From Massilia sp. 9I (lineage in GTDB: Bacteria > Pseudomonadota > Gammaproteobacteria > Burkholderiales > Burkholderiaceae_D), in contig NZ_LR733275.1 in assembly GCF_902506415.1 (NCBI RefSeq), forward strand, positions 2,891,795 to 2,955,794: a DNA stretch of 64,000 bases, read 5' to 3'. Made by a program: the position numbers and the translations under genes. A model generated the notes under the pieces. It saw only the letters and a list, made by a program, of their open reading frames with translations, was not told where the DNA came from and did not search any database. Below, one piece after another: positions 48,025 to 57,094 of this stretch; the stretch's first letter is position 1, and the number at the start of each line of letters is the position of its first letter.

Positions 48025-48855
48025 TTATTCTCCTGCTTTATCAGCTGGCGCAGCGGCGGCCGGGGCGGCAGGCTTCACAGCCGGACGTGCACGGACGGTT
48101 GGTGCTGCAGTGCCAGGACGGCCGGCGCCAGCCGGACGTGGGCCGCGCGACGGCTTGCCGTCGTCGCGACGCGGGCCGCGTGGCTTCTTCTCATCCGGCG
48201 GGGTGTCGATGACTGGAGCTTCGCCGGTGACCGAACGGTCGCCCTTGTAGACCCAGACCTTGACGCCGATGATGCCGTAGGTGGTCGATGCTTCGCTGGT
48301 GCCGTAGTCGATATCGGCGCGCAGGGTGTGCAGAGGCACACGGCCTTCGCGGTACCATTCGGTACGTGCGATTTCGATGCCGTTCAGGCGGCCCGACGAC
48401 ATGATCTTGATGCCGACAGCACCCAGGCGCATGGCGTTCTGCATCGCACGCTTCATGGCGCGACGGAACATGATGCGCTTTTCGAGCTGCTGGGCGATCG
48501 AGTCGGCGATCAGCTGCGAATCGATTTCCGGCTTGCGGATCTCTTCGATATTGACGTGCACAGGCACGCCCATGATCTTCGCCAGCGAAGTCTTCAGGAC
48601 TTCGATGTCTTCGCCTTTCTTGCCGATCACGACGCCTGGACGCGACGAGTAGATCGTGAAGCGTGCGTTCTTGGCAGGACGTTCGATGACGATGCGGCCG
48701 ACCGAAGCGTTCTTCAGCTTCTTCTTCAGGAAAGCGCGTGCTTCCAGGTCTTCCTTCAGCATGTCGGCGAAGTTGCCGTTGCCAGCGTACCAGCGCGATG
48801 CCCAGTTACGGGTGACCGCCAGGCGGAAGCCGGTTGGGTGGATTTTCTGACCCAT
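48025..48855 (-). CDS. rpsC: 30S ribosomal protein S3 with extended C-terminus
   Basis: A 276-residue S3 with the KH domain ([20 protein letters not shown]) and the C-terminal S3 domain. It is about 43 residues longer than the E. coli protein because of an Ala/Pro/Arg-rich tail ([18 protein letters not shown] and similar). S3 lines the mRNA entry site, so the tail may project at the entry channel; this is inference. Confidence 0.98.
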   Translation of the reverse strand: MGQKIHPTGFRLAVTRNWASRWYAGNGNFADMLKEDLEARAFLKKKLKNASVGRIVIERPAKNARFTIYSSRPGVVIGKKGEDIEVLKTSLAKIMGVPVHVNIEEIRKPEIDSQLIADSIAQQLEKRIMFRRAMKRAMQNAMRLGAVGIKIMSSGRLNGIEIARTEWYREGRVPLHTLRADIDYGTSEASTTYGIIGVKVWVYKGDRSVTGEAPVIDTPPDEKKPRGPRRDDGKPSRGPRPAGAGRPGTAAPTVRARPAVKPAAPAAAAPADKAGE

Positions 48856-48866
48856 TCTGTGACCCC

Positions 48867-49196
48867 TTAGTTACCGACAGTCACGTAAATGTGACAGGAT
48901 TGTTTCGAAATGCGATCACCGCGGCCTTTGGCGCGAGCCGTAAAGCGCTTCAGGATCGGGCCCTTTTCAACGTAGATCTGCACGACCTTCAGTTCGTCGA
49001 TGTCGGCGCCATCGTTGTGTTCCGCGTTGGCGATTGCCGACTCGAGAACCTTCTTGATGATGGTCGCGCCCTTCTTCGGGCTGAACTGCAGAATGTTGAG
49101 TGCTGCGTCAACTTTCTTGCCGCGGATCAGGTCAGCAACGAGGCGACCCTTTTGTTCCGACAGGCGAACGCCTTTGAGGATTGCTTTAGTTTCCAT
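48867..49196 (-). CDS. rplV: 50S ribosomal protein L22
   Basis: A 109-residue L22 with the extended loop region ([38 protein letters not shown]) that reaches into the peptide exit tunnel. The start overlaps the rpsS stop by one base. Confidence 0.98.
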   Translation of the reverse strand: METKAILKGVRLSEQKGRLVADLIRGKKVDAALNILQFSPKKGATIIKKVLESAIANAEHNDGADIDELKVVQIYVEKGPILKRFTARAKGRGDRISKQSCHIYVTVGN

Positions 49197-49471
49197 TATC
49201 GTTTCGCCTTCTTGTCAGCAGCGTGGCCCTTGAACGTACGGGTCAGCGCGAATTCGCCGAGCTTGTGGCCGACCATGTTCTCCGAGACGTACACCGGGAC
49301 GTGGACCTTGCCGTTGTGCACAGCAATGGTCAGACCGATGAAGTCAGGAGTGATCGTCGAGCGGCGCGACCAGGTTTTGACTGGCTTCTTGTCTTTGGTC
49401 GCTTGCGCGGCTTCGACTTTTTTCACCAGGTGGGCGTCAATGAACGGCCCTTTTTTCAATGAACGAGTCAT
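49196..49471 (-). CDS. rpsS: 30S ribosomal protein S19
   Basis: A 91-residue S19 beginning [20 protein letters not shown], with [20 protein letters not shown] and [13 protein letters not shown]. It follows rplB by ten bases. Confidence 0.98.
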   Translation of the reverse strand: MTRSLKKGPFIDAHLVKKVEAAQATKDKKPVKTWSRRSTITPDFIGLTIAVHNGKVHVPVYVSENMVGHKLGEFALTRTFKGHAADKKAKR

Positions 49472-49481
49472 GTTTTATCCC

Positions 49482-50309
49482 TTATTTCTTGCCGCGGCGC
49501 GAGACGATCATCGACGAAGTGCGCTTGTTCGAACGCGTCTTCTTGCCCTTGGTCTGCTGGCCCCATGGCGACACCGGATGGCGACCTGCTGCCGTACGGC
49601 CTTCACCACCACCGTGCGGGTGGTCGATCGGGTTCATGACGACACCGCGGACGGTCGGGCGGACACCGCGCCAACGCATCGCACCGGCTTTACCGATCTT
49701 GCGCAGGCTGTGTTCGGCGTTGCCGACTTCACCCACGGTTGCACGGCACTCGATGTGCACGCGGCGGACTTCACCCGAGCGCAGGCGAACCTGGGCGTAG
49801 GTGCCTTCGCGGGCCATCAGGACGACAGCGGCGCCGGCGGTGCGGGCCATCTGTGCGCCTTTGCCTGGCATCATTTCGACGCAGTGCATCACGGTACCAA
49901 CCGGGATGTTGCGGATCGGCAGGCAGTTACCGGCCTTGATCGGTGCTTCCGAACCGTTCATCAGGGTATCGCCGACAGCGACGCCCTTCGGAGCGATGAT
50001 GTACGCACGGGCGCCGTCCGCGTAGCACAGCAGAGCGATGTGCGCGGTACGGTTCGGGTCGTATTCGATACGCTCGACCTTGGCAGGGATACCATCCTTC
50101 TGGCGCTTGAAGTCGACCAGACGGTAGTGCTGCTTGTGGCCACCGCCGATGTGACGGGTGGTGATGTGACCGTTGTTGTTACGGCCAGCAGTCTTCGATT
50201 TCTTCTCAACCAGGGCTGCGAACGGACGGCCTTTGTACAGGTCGCTGTTCACAACCTTCACCATGCCGCGGCGGCCTGGGGAGGTTGGCTTCATCTTAAC
50301 GAGTGCCAT
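49482..50309 (-). CDS. rplB: 50S ribosomal protein L2
   Basis: A 275-residue L2 that supports the peptidyl transferase centre. The conserved catalytic-region loop is present ([20 protein letters not shown]), including the key histidine, followed by [17 protein letters not shown]. The start overlaps the rplW stop by one base. Confidence 0.98.
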   Translation of the reverse strand: MALVKMKPTSPGRRGMVKVVNSDLYKGRPFAALVEKKSKTAGRNNNGHITTRHIGGGHKQHYRLVDFKRQKDGIPAKVERIEYDPNRTAHIALLCYADGARAYIIAPKGVAVGDTLMNGSEAPIKAGNCLPIRNIPVGTVMHCVEMMPGKGAQMARTAGAAVVLMAREGTYAQVRLRSGEVRRVHIECRATVGEVGNAEHSLRKIGKAGAMRWRGVRPTVRGVVMNPIDHPHGGGEGRTAAGRHPVSPWGQQTKGKKTRSNKRTSSMIVSRRGKK

Positions 50310-50626
50310 TATTTAGCCTCCTCGACAAAATTGATTTCCTGACCCGGCTTCAGGGCCACGAAAGCGCGCTTGGTGTGGTTGCGGCGACCGGTGAAACGGC
50401 CCGAACGCTTGACCTTGCCTTCGCGGTTGACGGTTTGCACCGATTCCACTTCGACCTTGAACAGCAGTTCGACGGCAGCCTTGATTTCCGGCTTGGTTGC
50501 ATCCGGCAGAACCTTGAACACGATCTGTTCGTTCTTTTCAGCGACGAAGGTCGCCTTTTCGGAAATAACCGGAGCCAGCAGCACCTTCATCAGGCGCTCT
50601 TCGCTGAATTTGATAGCGGTGCTCAT
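50309..50626 (-). CDS. rplW: 50S ribosomal protein L23
   Basis: A 105-residue L23 with [20 protein letters not shown] and the [20 protein letters not shown] loop. It lies at the tunnel exit, where trigger factor and SRP bind. The start overlaps the rplD stop by four bases. Confidence 0.98.
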   Translation of the reverse strand: MSTAIKFSEERLMKVLLAPVISEKATFVAEKNEQIVFKVLPDATKPEIKAAVELLFKVEVESVQTVNREGKVKRSGRFTGRRNHTKRAFVALKPGQEINFVEEAK

Positions 50627-51243
50627 GCGTACATCTCCTCGATCTTGGCCAGAGCAGCTTTGGTGACCAGGACTTTCTTGTAGAACACCAGCGACATCGG
50701 GTCAGCTGCTTTCGGCTCGACGACGAGCACGTGCGGCAGGTTACGCGATGCCAGTTCCAGGTTTTCATCGATGGTGTCGGTGATCACCAGGACCGATTCC
50801 AGGCCCATGCCCTGCAGCTTTTGCGACAGCAGCTTGGTCTTCGGAGCTTCGATCGACAGGTTTTCGACAACGTTCAGACGGCCTTCGCGGGCCAGCTGCG
50901 AGAAGATCGAGCAGATACCTGCACGGAACATCTTCTTGTTGACCTTGTGCGAGAAGTTCTCGTCCGGGGTGTTCGGGAAGATACGACCACCGCCGCGCCA
51001 CAGAGGCGACGACGACATACCAGCACGAGCGCGGCCGGTGCCTTTTTGGCGCCATGGCTTCTTGGTGGTGTGGCTGACTTCTTCACGGTCTTTCTGCTTG
51101 CGGTTGCCGCTGCGCGCGTTGGCGGCGTAGGCGACCACGATCTGGTGGATCAGGGCTTCGTTGTATTCGCGGCCGAACACGGTGTCGGCAGCTGCAACGC
51201 CGGCGCCAGCTTGACCTTGCTCATTCAGGAGCTGGAGTTCCAT
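50623..51243 (-). CDS. rplD: 50S ribosomal protein L4
   Basis: A 206-residue L4 with the extended loop ([20 protein letters not shown]) that lines the peptide tunnel. In E. coli L4 represses the S10 operon through the leader; the leader here starts in the region before rplC. It begins two bases after rplC. Confidence 0.98.
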   Translation of the reverse strand: MELQLLNEQGQAGAGVAAADTVFGREYNEALIHQIVVAYAANARSGNRKQKDREEVSHTTKKPWRQKGTGRARAGMSSSPLWRGGGRIFPNTPDENFSHKVNKKMFRAGICSIFSQLAREGRLNVVENLSIEAPKTKLLSQKLQGMGLESVLVITDTIDENLELASRNLPHVLVVEPKAADPMSLVFYKKVLVTKAALAKIEEMYA

Positions 51244-51245
51244 AC

Positions 51246-51902
51246 TTAGGCTCCTTTCTTGGCTTTGGTTTTGACAGCCGGCTTGACGATCACCTGGCCG
51301 TTCTTGGCGCCAGGAACAGCACCTTTCACGAGCAGCAGTTGACGGTCAGCGTCGATGCGGGCGATTTCCAGGTTCTGGGTGGTGACGGTAACGTCGCCCA
51401 TGTGACCGGTCATGCGCTTGCCTGGGAACACGCGGCCCGGATCCTGCGCCATACCGATGGAGCCAGGAACGTTGTGCGAACGCGAGTTACCGTGGGTCTG
51501 ACGACCCGAGGCGAAGTTGTGGCGCTTGATGGTACCGGCGTAGCCCTTACCGATCGAGGTGCCTTGCACGTCGATTTTCTGGCCCACTTCGAACATCGAA
51601 GCATTGATGGTGTCGCCGGCTTTGAGTTCAGCGGCTTTAGCGGAATCGATGATGAATTCGCGCAGCATCGTGCCAGCTTCCACGCCAGCTTTGGCGTAGT
51701 GACCAGCAGCAGCCTTGTTCACGCGGGAAGCGCGACGTTGGCCGAAGACGACTTGCACAGCAGTGTAGCCGTCAGTTTCAGGGGTTTTGACTTGCGCAAC
51801 ACGGTTGTTGGACACGTCCAGCACGGTGACAGGGATCGAATCGCCGTCATCCGTGAAGATACGCATCATGCCAACCTTGCGACCGAGGAGGCCCAGGCTC
51901 AT
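51246..51902 (-). CDS. rplC: 50S ribosomal protein L3
   Basis: A 218-residue L3 beginning [20 protein letters not shown], with the central [20 protein letters not shown] loop, where the Gln corresponds to the methylated residue of E. coli L3. GGAG lies five bases before the ATG. It is the first gene of the S10 transcript here, because rpsJ is about 8.4 kb away. Confidence 0.98.
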   Translation of the reverse strand: MSLGLLGRKVGMMRIFTDDGDSIPVTVLDVSNNRVAQVKTPETDGYTAVQVVFGQRRASRVNKAAAGHYAKAGVEAGTMLREFIIDSAKAAELKAGDTINASMFEVGQKIDVQGTSIGKGYAGTIKRHNFASGRQTHGNSRSHNVPGSIGMAQDPGRVFPGKRMTGHMGDVTVTTQNLEIARIDADRQLLLVKGAVPGAKNGQVIVKPAVKTKAKKGA

Positions 51903-51995
51903 TTTTTCTCCATTCCCACCTACGATTGGGCGGGGCTAATTAAACTACTAGGAAAAGGTACGGGCGAAAAAGAGATACCCATACCGAAGCCGGCT

Positions 51996-52024
51996 AGTAT
52001 AGCGCGCTAAAAGGCTTGACGCAA
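51996..52024 (-). promoter_or_regulatory. Probable promoter of the split S10 operon
   Basis: On the minus strand TTGCGT (52019-52024) and TATACT (51996-52001) are spaced by 17 bases. Transcription would start near 51989, giving a leader of about 87 bases before rplC. A promoter here is expected because rpsJ is not adjacent. Confidence 0.65.
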
Positions 52025-52109
52025 CAAGAGAATCGGGGGTATGTCGACCCTGTTGCGCATTCCGCAGTATTTGGAGAAAGAAGAGAAATCTGACCTGGCT
52101 GGTCAGCAC

Positions 52110-52135
52110 AGAAAAGACGGCGAACCGTCTTTTCT
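52110..52135 (-). terminator. Terminator after tRNA-Val
   Basis: An 11-bp perfect stem AGAAAAGACGG (52110-52120) and CCGTCTTTTCT (52125-52135) with a 4-base loop lies 34 bases downstream of the tRNA 3' end; its T-rich arm can serve as the U-tract. Confidence 0.7.
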
Positions 52136-52168
52136 CTGCAAGCAACGAAGGCTTGCGATCTGGAAGTC

Positions 52169-52245
52169 TGGTGGGCGGTGCAGGATTCGAACCTGCGACC
52201 CCTTGGATGTCGACCAAGTATTCTAACCAGCTGAACTAACCGCCC
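52169..52245 (-). tRNA. tRNA-Val (GAC) with encoded CCA and unusual C33
   Basis: The 77-base cloverleaf on the minus strand folds fully: acceptor stem GGGCGGT with ACCGCCC, D-arm with TTCAGCTGGTTAGAA, anticodon stem CTTGG with CCAAG, T-arm GCAGGTTCGAATCCTGC, and CCA encoded at the end. The anticodon loop reads TCGACAT, so the anticodon is GAC (valine) and the base before it is C rather than the nearly universal U33. Confidence 0.9.
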
Positions 52246-52255
52246 GGGGAGCCGC

Positions 52256-52285
52256 ATTATACGTGCGGGTCTCTGGTTTTTGCAA
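52256..52285 (-). promoter_or_regulatory. Promoter of tRNA-Val
   Basis: On the minus strand TTGCAA (52280-52285) and a perfect TATAAT (52256-52261) are spaced by 18 bases, with transcription starting a few bases before the mature tRNA. This promoter makes the tRNA independent of the LacI-type gene upstream. Confidence 0.75.
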
Positions 52286-52326
52286 TAGCTGAGTTGTGCA
52301 ATCGTGCGATCGGCGTTTTTCGCGCT

Positions 52327-53331
52327 TCAAGCGTTCGCCTGCGCGGTCGAGGCGCGCACCACCAGCCGGCCCGGCAGGCGCTCGCGCCGCAGCGGACCGG
52401 CGTCGCCGCGCACCCGTGCAATCAGGAGCGCAGTCAGGCGGCGTCCCATCTCGTAGGTCGGCTGCGAGACCGAGGTCAGGCGCGGCGTGGCGTAGGCCGC
52501 CATGCCGAGGTCGTCGCCGCCGAGGATCGACAGCTGGCGCGGCACGGACACGCCGGATTCCTGCGCGGCGCACAGGCCGCCCAGCGCGATCAGGTCGTTG
52601 CAGGCGAAGATGCCGGTGGGCGGCGCCGCCAGCGCCAGCAGTGCGCGCACGGCGTCGTGGCCGCCGGCACAGTCGGCGGCGCCATGGACCAGATACTCCG
52701 GCGTGAAGGCGATGCCCTCTTCCTGCAGCGCGCGGCGCAGGCCGGCGATGCGCTCGAGGCTGTGCGGCTCGCCTTGCGGCCCGGCGACGCAGGCGATGCG
52801 GCGGTGGCCGAGCCCGATCAGGTGGCGCGCCGCGGCATAGCCGGTCGCCTCGTGATCCAGGCCGATGAAGTCGCTGTCGACGGCCGCCACCTCGTGCTCG
52901 GCCAGCACGATCGGTACGCGCTGGCTGGCCAGGAGCGGCGCCAGTTCGTCACGCGCGGCGCCGGCCACCAGGATCAGGCCGTCGATGCGCTTCTCGATCA
53001 GGCTGCGCAAATGGCTCGCCTGGCGGCGCGCATCTTCGTAGCTGTTGCACAGCATGATGGTATAGCCGACCTCGAAGGCCGCGTCCTCGATGCCGCGCAG
53101 CAGTTCGGCCAGGCAGGGATTGGTATTGTCGGGAATGGAGACGCCGATGGTATGGCTCTTGTCGTTCTTGAGGCTGCGCGCCATGGCGTTCGGGATGTAG
53201 CCCATCTCGTCGATCACCTCGAGCACCCGCGCCCGCACGTCTTCGCTGACCGCCCGTGTCCCGTTGATCACGTGCGAGACGGTCGAGGTCGATACACCGG
53301 CCCGTTGCGCCACCTGCTTCATTGTTGCCAT
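52327..53331 (-). CDS. LacI-family transcriptional regulator
   Basis: A 334-residue regulator. The N-terminal helix-turn-helix is clear (MATMKQVAQRAGVSTSTVSH, then the hinge region YIPNAMARSLKNDKSHTIGV), followed by a periplasmic-binding-protein-like effector domain with DHEATGYAAARHLIGLGHRR and ILGGDDLGMAAYATPRLTSV. The ATG at 53331 has AAGGAG five bases upstream. It is divergent from the terD cluster, and a perfect 11-bp direct repeat lies between them, so control of the cluster is possible. The effector is unknown. Confidence 0.92.
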   Translation of the reverse strand: MATMKQVAQRAGVSTSTVSHVINGTRAVSEDVRARVLEVIDEMGYIPNAMARSLKNDKSHTIGVSIPDNTNPCLAELLRGIEDAAFEVGYTIMLCNSYEDARRQASHLRSLIEKRIDGLILVAGAARDELAPLLASQRVPIVLAEHEVAAVDSDFIGLDHEATGYAAARHLIGLGHRRIACVAGPQGEPHSLERIAGLRRALQEEGIAFTPEYLVHGAADCAGGHDAVRALLALAAPPTGIFACNDLIALGGLCAAQESGVSVPRQLSILGGDDLGMAAYATPRLTSVSQPTYEMGRRLTALLIARVRGDAGPLRRERLPGRLVVRASTAQANA

Positions 53332-53372
53332 CCTGTCTCCTTCCGGCCGCAATTATGACTGGAATGTTACGA

Positions 53373-53412
53373 AGCGGGCAATGCTGTATGGACGTCACGA
53401 GAGCGGGCAATG
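53373..53412. promoter_or_regulatory. 11-bp direct repeat in the lacI-type/terD divergent region
   Basis: AGCGGGCAATG occurs at 53373-53383 and again at 53402-53412, with start points 29 bases apart. The region is 182 bases long and must hold both promoters. LacI-type operators are usually palindromic, so the repeat could also bind another regulator. A weak TACAAT lies at 53429-53434. Confidence 0.4.
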
Positions 53413-53513
53413 TGAAATCGGGAGCGTGTACAATCAAATAATGTATGTCCGCCGGCCATGGCTCCTCGCGGCAGCAGCATGGCCGATCCACCCGACCACT
53501 TAAAGGAGTTCGT

Positions 53514-54089
53514 ATGGCAATCAGTCTGCAGAAAGGCGGCAACGTCAACCTGAGCAAGGAAGCGCCAGGCCTGACCAAGGTGATCATCGGCCTGGGCTGG
53601 GACCCGCGCGCCACCGACGGCGCCGCATTCGACCTCGACGGCAGCGCTTTCCTGCTCAAGGCGGACACCAAGGTCCGCAGCGACACCGACTTCATCTTCT
53701 ATAACAACCTCAAGTCGAGCGATGGCTCGGTGGTGCACGCCGGCGACAACACCACCGGCCAGGGCGCAGGTGACGACGAGAAGATCGCGGTCGACCTGTC
53801 GCGCGTACCCGCCGACATCGAGAAGATCTCGTTCTGCGTCACCATCCACGACGCCGACGCGCGCCGCCAGAACTTCGGCCAGGTTGCGAAAGCGTATATC
53901 CGCTGCCTGAACGCCAATGGCGAAGCGGAGATCGCACGCTACGACCTGTCCGAAGACAGCTCGACCGAGACGGCTATGATCTTCGGCGAACTGTATCGCC
54001 ACAGCGGCGAATGGAAGTTCCGCGCCGTGGGCCAGGGCTTCAAGGGCGGCCTCGGTCCGCTCGCGCGCTCCTTCGGCGTCAACGTTTAA
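53514..54089 (+). CDS. terD: TerD-family stress protein
   Basis: A 191-residue TerD-domain protein beginning [20 protein letters not shown]. It has the acidic calcium-binding motifs of the family: [16 protein letters not shown], and [20 protein letters not shown], followed by [26 protein letters not shown] lies five bases before the ATG. TerD proteins occur in tellurite and stress-resistance loci. No terZ, terA, terB or terC is present; instead a set of enzyme genes follows on the same strand. A 7-bp hairpin lies just after its stop. Confidence 0.93.
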   Translation: MAISLQKGGNVNLSKEAPGLTKVIIGLGWDPRATDGAAFDLDGSAFLLKADTKVRSDTDFIFYNNLKSSDGSVVHAGDNTTGQGAGDDEKIAVDLSRVPADIEKISFCVTIHDADARRQNFGQVAKAYIRCLNANGEAEIARYDLSEDSSTETAMIFGELYRHSGEWKFRAVGQGFKGGLGPLARSFGVNV

Positions 54090-54094
54090 AAAGA

Positions 54095-54110
54095 AGCGGC
54101 TCCAGCCGCT
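54095..54110 (+). other. Hairpin between terD and the ATP-grasp gene
   Basis: AGCGGCT (54095-54101) and AGCCGCT (54104-54110) are perfectly complementary, six bases after the terD stop. There is no T-run. It may stabilise the terD mRNA or reduce readthrough into the enzyme genes. Confidence 0.4.
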
Positions 54111-54163
54111 CCTGCACGCGCCCGCTCCGGTGGGCGCAGGTCCATCCTGTCTTGAAAGACTTC

Positions 54164-55183
54164 ATGCGCGTCTGGTACAACAGGACGTTTTCGTCCGTCT
54201 ACACCGCCATCCGGCTGATCCGCGAAGCCGATAGCACTCAGCGTTTCACCATCGTCCACAGCAATGCCAACCGGCACACGCCGGCGGCGCGCCTGGCCCA
54301 CGAGTTTCATGGCGAACCGACCGGGATGGACGCCGCGGCCTACGTCGACTGGTGCCTGGAGTTCTGCCGCAAGCAGCGCATCGACATCTTCGTGCCGGGC
54401 CGCGAAGCCACGACCCTGGCCGCGCACCATGCGCGCTTCGAGGCGATCGGCACCCGGGTTCTGAGCGCAGCCTCGCCCTCGAAGCTGCAGCTCATCCACG
54501 ACAAGGCCGGCTTCTATGCGGAGACGGTGCTGGAGATGGCGCCGGTGGCCGAGTTCCGACGCTTCGAGAATATTCGAAGCTTCGACGCCGCCTGGGCCGA
54601 ACTGCGCCCGCGCCATGCGAAGCTGTGCCTGAAGCCTTCGCGCGGGATCTACGGCATCGGCTTTGCCGTCATCGACGAAGAGCGCAGCAGCGCCGCCCTG
54701 CTCCTGGGCGGCGTCGAATACCACATCGGCTACGAGGACCTGCGGCGCGGCCTGGCGGAACTCGGCGAGTTCCGCGCCATGCTCTTGATGGAATACCTCG
54801 ACGGCCACGAATACAGCGTCGACTGCGTCGGCGACCAGGGCCGCCTGGTGGCCGCGGTGGCGCGCCGCAAGCTGCCGCAGGCCGGCAGCGGCCAGCTGAT
54901 CGACATGCGGCCCGAGATCATCGAAGCGACGACAAAGCTGGCCGCCGACTATGGCCTGAACGGCGTGTTCAACGTCCAGTTCCGCGAGGCGGGCGGCAAA
55001 CCGCGGCTGCTCGAGATCAACCCGCGCATGTCGGGCGGGATCGGCATGGCCTGTGCGGCGGGGCCCAACCTGCCCTGGATTGCGCTGAAAGGCTTTGCCG
55101 ACGGCTTCGACACGGTCGAGGTCCCCGCGGTGCGCAACGGCATGCGCGTGGCCGAAATCTCTGAAGCCGTGGAGCTGGCATGA
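54164..55183 (+). CDS. ATP-grasp enzyme of the TerD-linked biosynthetic cluster
   Basis: A protein of about 339 residues with the ATP-grasp fold seen in carbamoyl-phosphate synthase and D-Ala ligase relatives: a nucleotide-binding lysine in HAKLCLKPSRGIYGIGF, the MEYLDGHEYSVDCVG strand and the metal-binding LLEINPRMSGGIGM near the C-terminus. It should form an amide or other ATP-driven bond. The start ATG 54164 is the first in frame with usable spacing to GAAAG; an in-frame TTG four codons earlier is possible. The stop overlaps the next start by four bases. Confidence 0.87.
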   Translation: MRVWYNRTFSSVYTAIRLIREADSTQRFTIVHSNANRHTPAARLAHEFHGEPTGMDAAAYVDWCLEFCRKQRIDIFVPGREATTLAAHHARFEAIGTRVLSAASPSKLQLIHDKAGFYAETVLEMAPVAEFRRFENIRSFDAAWAELRPRHAKLCLKPSRGIYGIGFAVIDEERSSAALLLGGVEYHIGYEDLRRGLAELGEFRAMLLMEYLDGHEYSVDCVGDQGRLVAAVARRKLPQAGSGQLIDMRPEIIEATTKLAADYGLNGVFNVQFREAGGKPRLLEINPRMSGGIGMACAAGPNLPWIALKGFADGFDTVEVPAVRNGMRVAEISEAVELA

Positions 55184-56364
55184 ACGCCAAGTCCGACCTG
55201 GATGTCCTGGCGCGCCGCAGCGTGGCGCTGCCGACCGGGACGCTCGAGCTCACACTGAGCGAAGGCGCCGACGAGCTCGAGTCGCTGCTCGGTTTCGCCG
55301 CCCGTGCGAACGCCAAGCGCGGTTTCCTCTTCCTGAGCAAGGTGCTGGGCAAGCACTGGCCGGTGAAGCCTTCAGCCATGATCGATATCCACGACCGTCT
55401 CGCCGCGACAGTACCGTCGACCGACGGCCCGGTGGTCTTTATCGCCATGGCCGAAACCGCGATCGGCCTGGGCCAGGGCGTGTTCGAAGCCTGGCTTCGC
55501 GCGCATCCGGGACGCGAGGCGCTGTTCATCCATACCACGCGCTACCGCGTCGGCACGGGCGCGCTGATCGAATTCGAGGAAGCACATAGCCACGCGCCGC
55601 GCCAGTTCCTGCACATGCCGGAGGACCACGCGCTGCGCGCCCTGCTGCTGGCGGCGCGCACGCTGGTGCTGGTGGACGACGAGGCTAGCACCGGCAACAC
55701 CTTCCTGAACCTGACCCAGGCCTGCCGGCGCCTCAATCCGGGCATCGAGCGCGTGCACCTGGCGACCATCACCAATTTCATGGGCGTGGAAGCGACCGCC
55801 GGCCTCTCGGCCCGCTTCGGCCTGCCGGTGACGATGGGCGCCCTGATCAGCGGCGAATACCGCTTCACCCCGAACGACTACGTGGCCCCGAGCAGCGCCG
55901 CCCAGCGCTTCGATCCGGACGCGGACCGCGGCGCCAGCACGCGCTTCGGCCGCCTGGGCGTGTGCGCCGCCTTGAGCGCTCCCGCTAGCCTGGCCACCCG
56001 CCTGGCGCAGGAATTCGCCCCCGGCGCCAGGGTGGCGGTGCTCGGCACCGGCGAATTCATGCACGGCGCCACCCTGCTGGGCGCTGAGCTGGAGCGCCAT
56101 GGCGCCGAGGTGCGGGTGCAATCGACCACGCGCTCGCCGATCCTGAACTGGGGTGCGGTAAGCCACACTTTGCACTTCCCCGACAACTACGGCGAAGGCA
56201 TCGCCAATTTCATCTACAACATCGCGCCCGGCCAGTACGACCATGTGCTGGTCTGCCACGAGACCGCACCCAACGCCGCGCTGCGCGAGCTCACCAGGCA
56301 GCTGGGCGCGCGCCTGCTCCACTTCCAGTCCGAGGACCAGATTGAAGAAGTTCCTGTTCGCTGA
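55180..56364 (+). CDS. Phosphoribosyltransferase with C-terminal TRSP domain
   Basis: A 394-residue protein with a type I phosphoribosyltransferase domain: the PRPP-binding motif LVLVDDEASTGNT is at about residues 162-174. The C-terminal domain contains the literal TRSP motif at 317-320 (TTRSPILNWGAV), which names the TRSP domain. Such proteins are found only in TerD-linked clusters as far as I know. The reaction is probably transfer of ribose-5-phosphate from PRPP to an unknown base or acceptor. Confidence 0.88.
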   Translation: MNAKSDLDVLARRSVALPTGTLELTLSEGADELESLLGFAARANAKRGFLFLSKVLGKHWPVKPSAMIDIHDRLAATVPSTDGPVVFIAMAETAIGLGQGVFEAWLRAHPGREALFIHTTRYRVGTGALIEFEEAHSHAPRQFLHMPEDHALRALLLAARTLVLVDDEASTGNTFLNLTQACRRLNPGIERVHLATITNFMGVEATAGLSARFGLPVTMGALISGEYRFTPNDYVAPSSAAQRFDPDADRGASTRFGRLGVCAALSAPASLATRLAQEFAPGARVAVLGTGEFMHGATLLGAELERHGAEVRVQSTTRSPILNWGAVSHTLHFPDNYGEGIANFIYNIAPGQYDHVLVCHETAPNAALRELTRQLGARLLHFQSEDQIEEVPVR

Positions 56365-57094
56365 CCTGGACGACACGCTGTTCCAGACTTTCGAGAAGTG
56401 CGCGCACGCCGACGCCCTCGAACCGGCCGCCTATTACAAGGACGGCAGCATCTGCTCGTACACCACGCGCGCCCAGCGCGCTTTCCTCAGCTTCGTACAG
56501 GACGGGATGACGGTGATCCCGACCACCGCGCGCGACCACGACGGCCTGCGCCGCGTGCAGCTGCCCTTCGAAAGCTACGCCGTCATCAACTACGGCGGCG
56601 TGGTGCTGGAGCCCGGCGGCGCACCGGATCGCGCCTGGCTGGACGGCATGCGCACGGCCATGCACGCCGCCCTGCCCGGCCTGCAGGAACTGGCGCGCAT
56701 GCTTGACGACTACGCCGCCCGTACCGGCTTCGGCGGCCGCGCGCGCATGATCGAGGATTTCGCCACGCCTTTCTTCCTGGTGGTGAAGGATCCGGACAAG
56801 CGCCACGAACGCCTGGCGCCGCTCGAAGCGGAGGTGGTGCGGCCCTGGATCGAGGACGGCGGGCGCGATTACGTCGTGCACCGCAACGGCAACAACCTGG
56901 CGATCCTGCCGAAGGCGCTCGACAAGGCGAATGCGGTGGCCCACGTCAGCGCACTGCTACGCGCCGAGCACGGCGACATCGTCACCTTCGGCATGGGCGA
57001 CAGTCGCTCGGATGCGCGCTTCATGGCGGCCTGCGACTACGCCATCGTGCCGCGCGCCACCCAGCTGGCGCGCTTGACCGTGGAGGCCCTGTGA
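56342..57094 (+). CDS. HAD-superfamily phosphatase of the TerD-linked cluster
   Basis: A 250-residue HAD phosphohydrolase starting with TTG at 56342, with GAGGA five bases upstream; the start lies 23 bases inside the previous gene. The nucleophile motif is DLDDT (D8 and D10), and motif IV is GMGDSRSDARFM (about 218-228). A cap region of the C2 type lies between them. It could dephosphorylate the product of the phosphoribosyltransferase (inference). It overlaps the next gene by four bases. Confidence 0.87.
   Translation: MKKFLFADLDDTLFQTFEKCAHADALEPAAYYKDGSICSYTTRAQRAFLSFVQDGMTVIPTTARDHDGLRRVQLPFESYAVINYGGVVLEPGGAPDRAWLDGMRTAMHAALPGLQELARMLDDYAARTGFGGRARMIEDFATPFFLVVKDPDKRHERLAPLEAEVVRPWIEDGGRDYVVHRNGNNLAILPKALDKANAVAHVSALLRAEHGDIVTFGMGDSRSDARFMAACDYAIVPRATQLARLTVEAL

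Noticed and set aside
51948..52257. Short minus-strand open frames over the tRNA (translation containing GVAGSNPAPPT)
   Set aside because: They are translations of the tRNA-Val gene, a well-known false-ORF pattern.
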